Assembly: GCA_905160935.1 (NCBI GenBank)
Contig: CAJHZI010000563.1
Coordinates: 248,001-312,000, forward strand
Length of the DNA: 64,000 bases
Direction: 5' to 3'
Origin: Enchytraeus crypticus
Taxonomy: Eukaryota > Annelida > Clitellata > Enchytraeida > Enchytraeidae
In this document: positions 23,101-36,500 of the stretch, piece after piece
Layout: each line of letters begins with the position of its first letter
Position numbering within the stretch: the stretch's first letter is position 1
The notes under the pieces: generated by a model
The model's database searches: none
What the model was told of the DNA's origin: nothing
The model's input: the letters and a program-made list of their open reading frames with translations, nothing else
Made by a program: the position numbers and the translations under genes

Positions 23101-26100
23101 ATAAAGCTCGGTTACTTCTTCTCTCTTCAATTTAAAGAGTCATTGTGACATAGCGAGCAAAGTAACTAATAATAATATCCTCCAGATTGATTTAAAAGTA
23201 ATCCTCATGATTGATTTAATATTAGACCTCACGATTGATTTAATAGCAATCCACATGATTGATCTAATATTAAACCTCATGATTGATTTAATAGTAATCC
23301 TCATGATTGATTTAATATTACACCTCACTATTGATTTAATAGTAATCCATATGATTGATGATTGATTAAGCGTCATGATTGATTTAATAGTAATCCACAT
23401 GATTGTTATAATATTAAATCTCATGATTGGTCTAATAGTAATCCTCATGATTGATTTAATATTAATCTCATGAATAATTTAATAGTAATCCACATGATTG
23501 ATGATTGATTAAGCGTCATGATTGATTTAATAGTAATCCACATGATTGATGATTGATTAAGCGTCATGAATAATTTAATAGTAATCCACATGATTGATGA
23601 TTGATTAAGCGTCATGATTGATTTAATAGTAATCCACATGATTGATGTAATATTAAATCTCATGATTGACTTAAGAGTAATCCTCATGATTGATTTAATA
23701 TTAAACCTCATGATTGATTTAATAGTAATCCTCATGATTGATTTAATATTAGACCTCACGAATGATTTAATAGTAATCCACATGATTGATGTAATATTAA
23801 ATCTCATGATTGGTTTAATAGTAATCCTCATGATTGACCAATAACTAATCCCCATGAATGATTTAATAATAATCATCATGATTGACTGTAATTGATAAAA
23901 ATCCCAGACTTGAAGTCTCTCAAATCTAATTTCTCAGCCTGGAATTTGTGGTCTCTTAGCTCAAAGCCACGCTGTTATCAGAAGACCAGAAAATTCTTAA
24001 GTCATTAAGTTACGTTAGTCATAGTGTAGGCAAGTCATTTTATAGATTTGAAGAGCATTTGTAATAAGACAAGTATCAATAAAGGCAAATATTAACCTCT
24101 CCTCTATATCATTGATCAGATGAAGTGTCTCATTGTCACGTTTTACTTCATTCACGTACAAAGATAAATCCTGTTTAAAAAATGCCGATCAAATAATGAC
24201 GACAATTAAGTTCAGAAAAATGCTATGAAAACAACTTTCAAACTTGCAATTATTCAATTAATACTGAAATCATTTTAAGTGGTCAAGTACTTAAACTTTT
24301 GTAACGTTATCAACTTGCCGTGGCAATGAAGAAGCAGAAATTGAAGAGCTAATAATTATTAGTTTATTTAATTATATTATTGGTTTATTAATTTATAATT
24401 ATTAGTTTATTAATAATTAAACTTGCTAAATTTTTCACTAGAAGGACAGACAGACGTCACACAAGGATAAGAATAGTTAGGAATAGTGGCTAATTAGAAT
24501 ATTAGTTAGTTATAATCGTGAGTCAGAGAGACTATGAGTAAAATAGTAGTTTTACACAAGATTTACTAGTAACGATTGACGTCACTGACATTGCCTTCGG
24601 CTACCAATGGTTTTACTGTACTTGGCAAAGTAATAGAATTTCTTTGTATTTCAGACTAAGTAGACTCTGCTATAGCTGCTAATTATGGTATTACTGCACA
24701 GAGCTATGGCTCTTTTATGGTTGTCTCCTGCGTATTGTTGCTTGTTTATCTAACTACATGCACGTTCCTATGGTTTGCATAATCTGTGCTGTGATGAACA
24801 AATAAACGATATGTACGAAATAAGATATTATAGAAATCTGTATCTGAATAAACATGACACGTAAAGTAGTTGGTAGAACAGAAACAAATCAAGAGTAGCC
24901 ACCTAGACAATTTCTAGGCAGATCCCTACAATCATTTGGATTCAACACTAAACAATAATTCCTTAAAAGTTAAGTTGCCTAAAATAAATTTGTCAAATCC
25001 ATACATTATTTTAGAACTATGTCAGAAACTAATATGCCTCGAAATATGCCTTAGATGGTTGCAGAATTCCAAATCTATTTTAAACAATGATAAATTTTAA
25101 TAAAATCTAAATTTAGAAATAAATTAACTGGAATGATTTACCATCATTTCGTCCAGTGCCTTCTCCAAACTCTTCTTCTCCGGATGTCCTCTTTCCGTCT
25201 GCTTTATTAATTCCTGTCATGAAAAATCATATAATATTAAGCAAAAGTAATGCACAAGCCTTATGCGTCATTTGTGCGAACTAAATGTATTATATATTTC
25301 AGAGCAGTTCAGCACAATAACAGCACACACAACTACGAAACAATAGGCCGATATCACTCAAACTTGTCTGCAATTCTTGAGAACGCTATATTTAATATTA
25401 AATGTGAAAATGTTTTGTCGGAATACATTTCAGAAGACGAATGAAAGATCTGCATCTTGCTCTGCTATGATTCTGCTATTCTGATATTGGGCCCACAATA
25501 GCGTCTGCTAATGTCACTTAACTAACTGTTTACTTGACACATAAATGCTACAGAAAAAAATTGCAAGGATTGAATTATGAACTACATATCGGAAAAGATT
25601 TCCGGAGATTTGACAAAATCTTACAAAATTCTTCAATTTTCACAAAAATTGTATAAAATTATGAAATAATACAAAAAAGTCAAAACCTTGAGAAGAAGAT
25701 GGTACTTGAGAACACGCATCATCGGCACCGACAGCAAGTCACGCAGCTTAAATCTTCCCTCATTGGCTATCAACTGACATTCCTGCATCCAATCACAAGC
25801 CGACGATCACAACAATGGCAGCAAGAATATTCAATCTCTCACGGTTTTCAAATAATCCAGTACAAATTCTAAATACTGTCTGCTGTCAAGCTCATTGAAG
25901 CGGAATCAAATAAAGGAACAGAACTGCTTTTAACTACATACGTTTACGTTTGTGCTAACTAATATTATAAATTATGTAGAGAAAGGATAATACACCTACA
26001 GACAACTACACAAATAAAATTCTAATTGACTACAGGCCAATGACTTGACACGCTAATATTGCGCTTCAAGTCGCTAATAATATAATTATTAAGTTTAAAT

Positions 26101-27473
26101 CAATTCCAACGATATATCCTTTGTATTGAACTGCAACATATTAAGGCAACAAAAGCAACGAACTGTAACACGTTGTTGAACGTCGGGATAGGCTGCACAC
26201 AATCTGTCCAACAGATTCTGACCATGAGGCAGATTAGAACAGAATTCTCCGTAGATGAGAAATTTCTCTTTCCAAGTTACAAAACAGTCAGATATCGTAA
26301 TATTTGCCACCCCTGCCCGTGCTTTCCCACCCATGCCACAAGCAATGCTGAGGTCGGCGCAGAACCCGCTATGAATAGCGTGTAACCTCTACAAAATTGA
26401 AATAACCCAATTTATTACTCAAATTATAATAATAATAATTAAACCAACAACAACTATAAAAACACTATTTTGCTACTGTATTATTACTAATATTATTAAC
26501 AACGAAAACTTATATAGCAATGTCATGGCCAAACTAGGTCTTCGAGACTTTACAGAAAAAGTTCAATAATTATAGTAAGCTAAATATTAACTACATTTAA
26601 ACTAATATCTAAACTAGTAAAAAATCTCTACATATGAGTGGAACTTTGTCGTATTTGTCGTCCATGATCACATCGCACACAGACATACATCTTAACATAG
26701 GCATATCTGTGTACATCAGCTAAACACAAAAAATAGCGTGCAATAACAAATAATACAAAACAAGAGTAAAATTCAATCAACAATAAAACAACATGAAATC
26801 TACTGAACAACATAACAGAATGAAATATAATTCGCAATAAATTTTATCAAACATTATATAATATTAAAATATATGAAGATAATAAAAAAATAAAATGAAA
26901 ATAATAAAAAGCTATGAAGATAAGTTTGAGATCTACTTTAGCATCAGGGAAAATGTCACAGATGGTCTGTAGATATTTGAAGCAAGGCCTCCAGCTTATC
27001 AGGCAGTATTTCTATCCATTCAATATATCTATCCATCCAACAGGTACTGACCAATTTAATTTATAAAGAAATAAGTAGTGAAGTCATCTTCATCTTCCCT
27101 TGAATCCCAGTTTTACTAGGTTTGGGTAATGAATCATAATAATACTTTCATTTTAAAACATTTATTATACAATTTATTAATGTTTTTACAATTACAAGCA
27201 ATACACATGAATATATATAACACACATTATCGTCCCAGATTTACTATCAGCTCAGCTCAACCTGGAATTAATCCATGGACCTCAAGAACAATCATTTAAA
27301 ATTTAATGAAGCTATCTGACACACTACACACTGTAAGTTAAGTTATTAAGTTGTTAAGTTATTCCTTCATTTTCATTATATTCTACACTTAGATTTACCT
27401 TTGTCATCATCATCGTCATCGTCATCATCATCGTCATCATCATCATAATCATCATCATAATCATCATAATCAT

Positions 27474-27539
<66 letters not shown>

Positions 27540-30500
27540 TTCCCTTTAATCCCAGTTTAACTAGGATTGGGATACGAATGGGCCTTCTCCACTCCCCTTT
27601 GTCCCATACAATATAACAATCTCTTCTATCAGTTTTAGAAAATTTTGTGGCAATTTCTGGAGGCTAGGCACTCACCAACCGAATACCCTTTCTGACGTTG
27701 TTTTGGATCTAAGTGCTTTAGTCGCCTTCTACGACACATGCAGTCACTCTATTCAAACAACCCAGACATTTCACAGGGACTTACCTCTATGCAGAAGAAT
27801 ATCTTTTCATGAGCATCAACAGGCAAGAAGTTCTTTAGAGGCTTCATGAATAACTGCAGTTAATAAAAAAAACATTTAGTTACAAAAACTGTACAGAGTT
27901 GCATTACTAAGCGTAATTTTCAGATTATGTACAGTGCAAAATATCATCATAAACTATCACTACATCGCAACGAATGATTGAAGAATTCCACAAAATTATC
28001 ATATCATACAAAACAACAATAAGCAACTCTGGATGTCAAAAACTCTTTAAAATTTAATTTATCAATTTCAATTTATAGAAACATTAAATACTGGCTAAAA
28101 ATGAAACGTTACAGATTGATCTCCTACTTTGAGATCTGAGAAACTTAAGAACACACAGAGCAGACAGAATGAGCAACATAGGAGTAAAATACCACAGCTT
28201 CAGTGAAAGGAATTCGACACTGACACGTCAAACAGCTAAAAGCTACAAATGAAAGAATTTAACTATGGGGTCTGAGTTTTACACGTAACCGAGTAAAAGA
28301 AAAAAAAGAGAAAAAACGAGAATTTGAGAGAATGAGAAACAGAAAGGTCGAAAAAAAATGAGGGACAGAGAATGACAGAGAAGGAGAAAAAGAGAAAGTG
28401 AGAGAAAGAGATACAGAAAGGGCAAGAAAAATGAGGGAAGAGAATGAGAGAGGAGAAAAGGAGAGACAGTGAAAGAGCAAAAAGAGAGAGGGAGAAAAAG
28501 TGAAAGAGAGAGAGACAGGCTAACATAGAAACAATTAATGAAGGACTAAATATTCAGAAAATTAACCATTTAATTGTATATAGGTATATAATGAGAAAAT
28601 TTGATACAAACATCTATTAACATTAGTAGAGCGTCGATGTAGTTACGTTCTGTTAGCACCAGCTCCTTGACACATAGTTCACGCTTTGTCTTGGCCGGCA
28701 TTAAATCCTGCTTCAAAACACAGCACATTATTTCAACTATAGTACAGTTTAAATACCTCAGAGCTAAATAATAATAATAAAGGTTTAACGTCTGTTTCCT
28801 CATCCAGGACGTCCCCACAGGACACATCACAACAGATCAATTCACCCACACCAATCTGCAAAAGAAATGTGCTGAGGAGAAGTAAGGTCCTAAACGAAAG
28901 CCAGTCCGTGATCAAAAATGGTTAAGGGTAGATTGATTACATCTACGGTGGGAAAAGCTAAGTCTTAAGCTTGCTAGAGAAAGTTGAAAGAGAAACACAA
29001 GAGCAAAAAGGGTTAAAGCCACGTTTAACATCAGTTTAAGGTTAAAACAAGTAACAGTTAACATTCCATTTATTCATTATCTGTAACATTATCCACCCAT
29101 GCTTACTAAGCAGCATGGATAATGTTGCCTGGATCTTATAATTCTATCAATTTAAATTTTAGCTAAACAAAACACCCACATGAGAGATTATTGAACATAC
29201 ATGGCAGCTACTTACTTTTGTTTTATTTGTGGAATCAACAAGTCTTCCATACACATCGTCTTCAGCATCGTCGTGTTCACAGTCCACCACACCATAGAGC
29301 GGTTCATCCCTTGTCCCCTTCTCACTGGTGAAACACAAGTATACACGCACATCATCATCATCTTGCCTTGAACCCCAGTTTAGCTAAGATAGGGATAAAC
29401 ATAGGCCAACACATCATCTAATAAATCAACCACACCATACAGAGATTCATCCCTTGTCCTCTTTTCACTGGTGAAACACAAGCATACATGCACATCATCA
29501 TCATCTTGCCTTGAATCCCAGTAGCGAGGGTCGAGATAAACGTATACCTACACAACATCTAATAGTCCACCACACCATAGAGCGGTTCATCTCTTGTTCC
29601 GTTCTCAATGGTGAAAGACAAGTACGCATACACATCATCTAATACTCAACAACACTATAATCAAACACTGAAAATTCTAATTGATTGATTGATTGAAAAG
29701 AATAGGAACATTACTAACTTGGCCAACATTGGCAGAGTGTTGTAGTATTGACCTCTTTTTGCTGCAGCCATACTCAATGAAAACGGTCTGGAAGCGGAAT
29801 AGTAAATATATGTCAATTAGATATGCTAATTAGATATCCATATGAAAAATAACTTTAACGAAAAAAACTTGTATGAAAGCCGTATGGAAAAAAATCTCAA
29901 ATAGTAATGATCTTATAACGAAATGGATTTCAAAAAGACACTAAATGTAAAAGAAGAGGAATTAAAAGATTTTCTAGCAATTTCGATCCTGGTTATACAT
30001 GTTACAGAGAATAAATATTCTGTATAAGGGTGATAATCAACAGTTACACTTTAGTATACGATTATTAAATGCTTTCTTAAAACATAAATAAATCCATATA
30101 TAATTACACCTAGAAGTACTATCTCTCTCTCACTCTCTCTCTCTCTCTCTTAGTGCACTGCCTACTGGCAGGTCCATGATATATATAACGCCTCCACTCA
30201 TCTCTATCTTCTGTTTTCCTCATCACATCCACATAAGAGTGGATTTTTAAATCATCTATAACATTCCTTTTGATATACCATTATTCTTGAGAGATTCTGC
30301 TTATGACAGAAGTATTATACATAATGTTTAAAAATTAAAAATTAAGAATATTAATTTTCACATGGTTAATACAAGACAAAATAAAACGTAACTGACATCT
30401 TAGCATATATACCTATAACACTTCAAATAGTAATATCTCCATATCTCTATTTTCATCATCATCTTCCGTGAATCCCAGTTCAACTAGGGTCAGCTATGTC

Positions 30501-33500
30501 TCTATTTTACTTGTAGTTTAAAAAATTTAACTAATGTGTAATTTAAGCTAAACTTTGTCATAAATTAAAATATCTAATTACTAAAGGCCTATCAATTTGA
30601 AACTGAACTGCTCGTACTAAATTACAATTTTAGATTTTACAAAGTCAAAATTTAACAAGAAAGAGTTCAACTACGGCTCAAACTTCTGCAACAGTTACGC
30701 CTGTATTTAAGAACTGTGTGTTACACTGTGAATAACTGTAACTTATTCTCCAGAGGATACAATAAGTATTTACACGGTGGTTCTTAACTTTAAAGACAAC
30801 ATGATTTTGAAAGGATTAAATCTCAACGAAACAACTCATTATGGCAATTTTTAATTCAGGCTGTAAAAATTAGAACTTTAAAGATTTAATTTAGGTTTTA
30901 ATCAACGTTTAGGATTAAATTTTTGTCGTAAATATGACAAATAAATGTCAAGATCAAGCTTTTCAACTTACTGAATATTTAGTTTCTGAGCCTGTGGCGT
31001 ATGAGACAGAACAGACAATGTGTTTAAGACCTGCAACAATGATAATGCATATATATACATAGCAAATATTGCATACATACACAAATTACTAAAGGCAAAG
31101 TCAAACTAGAGTGAAAGTCAAAGCACAAAATACTGTTCCTACAACATTCATAGCCAGCAACTAATTAGAAGACTTTGAAGGGAACACTAAATCATCTCAG
31201 ATAAATTAAAACGCTAAAGCTAAAGCCATGCTTAACGTCAGTTTCCCATTTAAGAGAATGTCAGGGATGAGGAGAGCACTGGATATGAATCCTGTACCTA
31301 CAGATCTGCAGTCTAACAGCTTACCAACAAGCCACAGGCTCAGCCCTGTCATAATCAAGATAACGGTTTGTATTCGACAAAGCAAAGTATCATCTTGTTT
31401 GTCTTTAGAGTGAGCTACTTAATGAGCATAAAAACTTACTTTGCGTGGAAAAAGTAACTTTGAGAAGCCAATTTGCGAAGAGTAGAGAAAGATCATTTAA
31501 ACCTTATACAAATTCCGGAATTTAGCTTAATACTTTAAATAGTAAAATTTATATCATAACATTTAAAGTATGCAGCTTAGAGCGAAATTTAATCATTTCT
31601 AAAATGAAATTAAGGATTATAAATGAAAGATTAGATAATAGTAGAAAAAGAGTTGATCAAATTTGCATTAAATATTTAAAGAATATTGGAAACAGTGATC
31701 AGTAAATTTTCAAAATTAACATCTTCATTATATTCATTCCAAATTTGCTGCACATTCTACAGAGCTCACTATAGCAACTAAAAAGACAAATTTTGAGTAG
31801 AATGAAATTCAAAGTATGCTCCTATGAAAAGGGTATCTATAGAGATAATTATTTAAATCACAGAGACAGCTGGTAATTAATCAAATCACTGAGGCAGCTG
31901 GTAATTAATTAAATCAATGAGGCAGCTGGTAATTAATTAAATCACTGAGGCAGCTGGTAATTAATTGATGCATATTGCGTATCCGCATGCCAAACTTGTT
32001 AATCTTTCAATTACCAACTCATATGTTCCCACACAATGGAAAGCCTCAGTGATTAAACCTGTACGTAAAGTTTCTCATCCTAATGCCCCATCAGACTACC
32101 GTCCGATTTCAATAACGTCTGTTCTTTTACGTATTACCGAACATATCATCACTTCAAGATATATCTACCCGACGCTCTTGTCTCCACTCCAGACCTTGAC
32201 TTTGCAAACCAGTTTGCTTTTCGACCAACAGGTTCTACCACTGCCGCCCTTATCACTCTCTTTCACAAAATATTCTCAATACTTGAAGACCAAACGTTTG
32301 TTAGAGTGATAGCTCATGATTTCAGTAAGGCATTTGATACCGTCAAACATTCACAGATGATTTCAAAGCTTTGCAAGCTGAATATTCCTGAATCTGTTAA
32401 TGGATGGATTGCTAGCTTCTTATCTGACCGTTCTCATACGACCATCTTCGAAGGTCAAATATCCTCTCCTAAAACAATAAATGCAAGTGTTGTCCAAGGC
32501 TCTGCATTGGTCCTCCTGCATTTACTGTTGTTTCCTCTGATCTAAGGACAATCCATTCAGCAAATTCTTTACTAAAATTTGCTGATGATACATATCTCAT
32601 AGTACCATCACCACATTTAACTGAAGTAGAATTAATGAACTTTGAAAGATGGGCTTCAGTAAATAATCTAGAACTAAACAGAAGTAAATCTAAGGAAATA
32701 GTCTTTAAGTCACCTAGCTATAAGCGTCAAATAATTGAATTGCCCTACTTAGCTGGAATAGAACGAGTCTCAAATGTTTAGGAGTCACAATTTCGTGTAA
32801 TTTTTCCTGTTCTCATATATCCAATCTTATATCCTCATGGTTGAGTAATATTTTTGCTTTATACTCCTTGCGCACAAAAGGTTTATCAAATGAACTACTT
32901 CAGATAGTGTCCAGGCTTCTACTCTTAGTAAATTACTCTACGCCTCACAATTTTGGTGGGGGTTTACTTCTGCTGATGACAGAAACCGCCTAGAAGCATT
33001 TTTAAGACGAGCAAAAAGGGCAGGTCTTTATAACAAAGAGCAAACTTTTGAGAATCTCTGCATGTCAGCTGACAGTAAGCTTTTTTGGTCAGTCTGTAAT
33101 AATTCTGATCGCTTGCTGGCTCCACTTATGCCCTCACTAAACCAACATTCATATCAAACCCAAAGAAACGTTGCAAAAAGAACTTACACCATACCAACAA
33201 AGCGCAGCTCTTTGAAAGATAAAAACTTCATAACCCGCATGACATTAAGTGATGCTGTAAAACTATAGCTAATTTAATCTTGGTTTATGCAAGATTAAAT
33301 TAAAATGCATTGTTACTATTTAGCGTGACTGTGTCATTATCTTCTCGTTTAATGTATGTTCGAATGAAACCTATCTGCGGTTGTTTGATTGTTTTAAATA
33401 AACGCAAGATTTATTTGTTATATTTTAAGTTCAGCGGGAGGGTTCATCCATTTTAAATATCATTTAAATGCACTCCTTCGTGGTTAAGAATTTATCATTA

Positions 33501-36500
33501 GAATATCGTATAATGACTGTTATGAAACATTATCTTGGACTATTGGTATCTAGGTATTATTGAACTTTCTATTTGCTTTTTGTTCCATATATGTTTGTAC
33601 GTTTTCTGCGGTATGTCAGATTTCAAGTATTAAACGAATATAATAATTAAATCGCTTAGGTGGCTGGTCATTAAATCACAGAGACAGCTGGTATTAAATT
33701 AAATCACTGAGGCAGCTGGTAATAAATTAAATCACTGAGGCAGCTGGTAATAAATTAAATCACAGAGGTAGATGGTAATTAATTCAATCACTGAGGTAGT
33801 TAACATTTATGATGCTGGTAATAATTCGATGTTGTCATTGATGACAGTAGCACTCTAATTGTTCTTATTATTATTATTATTATTATTATTATTTAAATTG
33901 TAATGATAACGTTGCAAAGGCAACTTAATTAAATGTCAAATATACATGAAAAATACCTTTCCGAAGTCCTTCATTTCAAATAATTCATTTGCATCAAACA
34001 TGTCAGAGTCCTTTAAACAGAAAGTCTTCTTGCAGGCTGCTAGAAATACTCGAATGTTCTTAAGGCAGAGAAACTGAAATAAAAACAATATATATACAAT
34101 GTAAAGAAGAAAATGGATTCATCTATGGAAAACAAACAACATGGCGTTTAAAAAAAATTTCTTTAGTTTTAAGTTGAAATAAGTTGTTTTAGAATAAGAC
34201 TTTTAGTACTTAGAAGTAATAATTGTGGTGGTTTTTTAGGAATTAATACTAATTTTTAGAATATTTTTGGTTTTACTAATAAAATTACTCATTTTAAACT
34301 GGTTTTAGTCAAATTTTGTATCTCTCTTTTGTCTCTGTTTTTACGGCAGTTGGTTGCTCTTGCACAATCTGTCTTTTACTAATTATCCCGAGTACGCCTC
34401 TGGGCAAAGGTACTGGCAGGAGTTAAATCCTTAAATTGCTGGGAGACCAGAGGGCTCAAGAAGAGGTGGCATCGGGGCTCTTTTGCACTTAACTAAGTAA
34501 TTTTTTTTGTGTTTGAAATTTTTCTCGATTTGTCTCTTTCGAGACCGTAGTGCAAGAAATAGTTAGAGATGAGTATGAAAAGGACAAATAATAAAGTGGG
34601 AGTGAGTAAAGCATTAAATTCAAAGGAAGCAGATAAGAGAAAGCTAAGTATGGGGGATGAGAAGGCAAGTGATTGTGGAGATCGTTGTAAGGAAGCGTCA
34701 GTAATAGAGAAGGCGGTTCAATGTGAATTATGCGAAGCATGGTTTCACATCTCGTGCGTTAGCATAAGTGCAGAAACCTATAATCTCCTCAATCAGGATT
34801 GCATATACTGGTTTTGTGTGTGGTGCAATACGAGGGCAATTAAACTCCTGATGGGTATGTCAGTATTGGAGGAAAGGCAGAGTAGAATAGAAGAAGATCA
34901 AAGAGAGACGAAAAAGCAGTTGGAGCAGGTAGTGCAAAGTGTAAAGAATTTGAAATCATGTGTAGGAGAAGTGAAAACGTTACTGGAGAATAGCGGAAAG
35001 CTAGCTTAAAGTAGTAGTGACATGGCAAATAAGGAATCAATGATAAGTGAGGACATACTTGAAAGGGTAGAGATTGAAAGGCGTAAGAAGAATTTAATGA
35101 TAATGGGAGTAGAGGAGGGAGATAATGACAAAGAGGTCATAGAGGACATTCTGGTCAAACTGGTTGGACCAAAAGGAAGAACGGCAGTAGTATGCATAGA
35201 TAGAATGAGGAAAAAATCAGATAAAGTCAGACCTATCAGAATTAGCCTGAGCAATGTCGAAACAAAATATGAAATTTTGGGGAAGTCCAAAAACCTGAAG
35301 GAGTATGAGGAATACAGGAGAGTATATTGTGTGCCTGATCTAACTAGGAAGCAACAAGCTGAGGATAAGGTACTAAGAAATAAATTGAAGGAATTGAGAG
35401 ACGGCGGGGATAAGGATGTGAGAATTAAGAGAGGTAGGCCTAAGTTAATAAAAAACGTAAATGGAGCCGAGGTGGTAGTGTTTGCACCTCGGAATTAGAT
35501 GAAAACTTAGGATCTGCGGAGCCGAGCCTATTGTCGTCGCCTTTAGATGTTAAAAATAGCTTAAAATGTGTTTACTTTAATTTCAGAAGTATTGTAAATA
35601 AAATGTCTCAACTAGAGTTGTTGATTAAAGATGAAAATATAGATATTTTGGGAATCAGTGTCATGGTTGTCTGATGACATTAGTGATAGTGAAATTAGTT
35701 TTAGTGGATACAGTGTATTTAGATGTGATTGAAATGATTTAGTCAAGAAACGAGGTGGGGGCGTTTTGCTGTATATAAAAAATGAATTGAACCCAAGTCA
35801 AGTTAATGATTTATGTGTTTCTAACTTTAAAGAAAGTGTTTGGTGTAATATCAAGTGTAAGAACATTAATCTTATTATTAGTGTTATGTATAGAGCCCCA
35901 GATAGTTCAAACACTAATTACGAGGCTATGTTTAGTGTGTTTGATAAATTGTATGATAAGAAGGTTGTAATAATGGATGATTTTAACTATCCTGAATTGG
36001 ACTGGGGAAATAGAGAAAACACAGATGAATCTCACTTATTTATAGAATGTATAAATAATAATTTTTTAGAACAGTATTGTAATAAGCCTACTAGAGGCAA
36101 AAATTTCCTTGATCTTGTTTTGTGCTCTGAAGAAATAATTACGGATGTACTTATAGGTGAACCTTATGAGACAAGTGATCATCTAACCATTAACTTTGTA
36201 ATTCAGTGCAGTTGGATCTGTAGGAAAGTCCAAAAATTTGATTATTTTAAAGTAAATTATGAAGAAATTAAAAGAAATATACAGCATAGAAATTTATTTA
36301 TGGTTTTAAGTGATAATGATAATAACGATGATGTAGAGGGCTTATGGAATAATATTAACACAGGTCTGTCTCAGGAGGGTTCGTGATGAGTTTATTAAAT
36401 TGAAAGCCAAAAATAGAGATAGATGCAAGTGGGTTACTAAAAGGGTAAGAAGAAAAAGAAAAGCCAAAAAAGATGCTTGGAACAAGTATAAAAATAGTAA

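Noticed and set aside
23140-23879. Open frames of 102 and 144 codons on the minus strand and 76 on the plus strand
   Set aside because: The 24-bp repeat unit is a multiple of three without stops, so both strands stay open by construction.
26628-26837. 69-codon open frame on the minus strand
   Set aside because: Hydrophobic, AT-rich, no similarity and no phase-compatible role in the Vav reading frame between exons 7 and 8.
26389-27784. A 9-nt microexon for the missing DLL of the DH domain
   Set aside because: Too short to identify by eye; many chance AG...GT pairs fit, so nothing was called.
28259-28526. Signal-peptide-like Ser/Leu/Phe-rich frames
   Set aside because: Translation of a pyrimidine tract in a Vav intron, no exon features.
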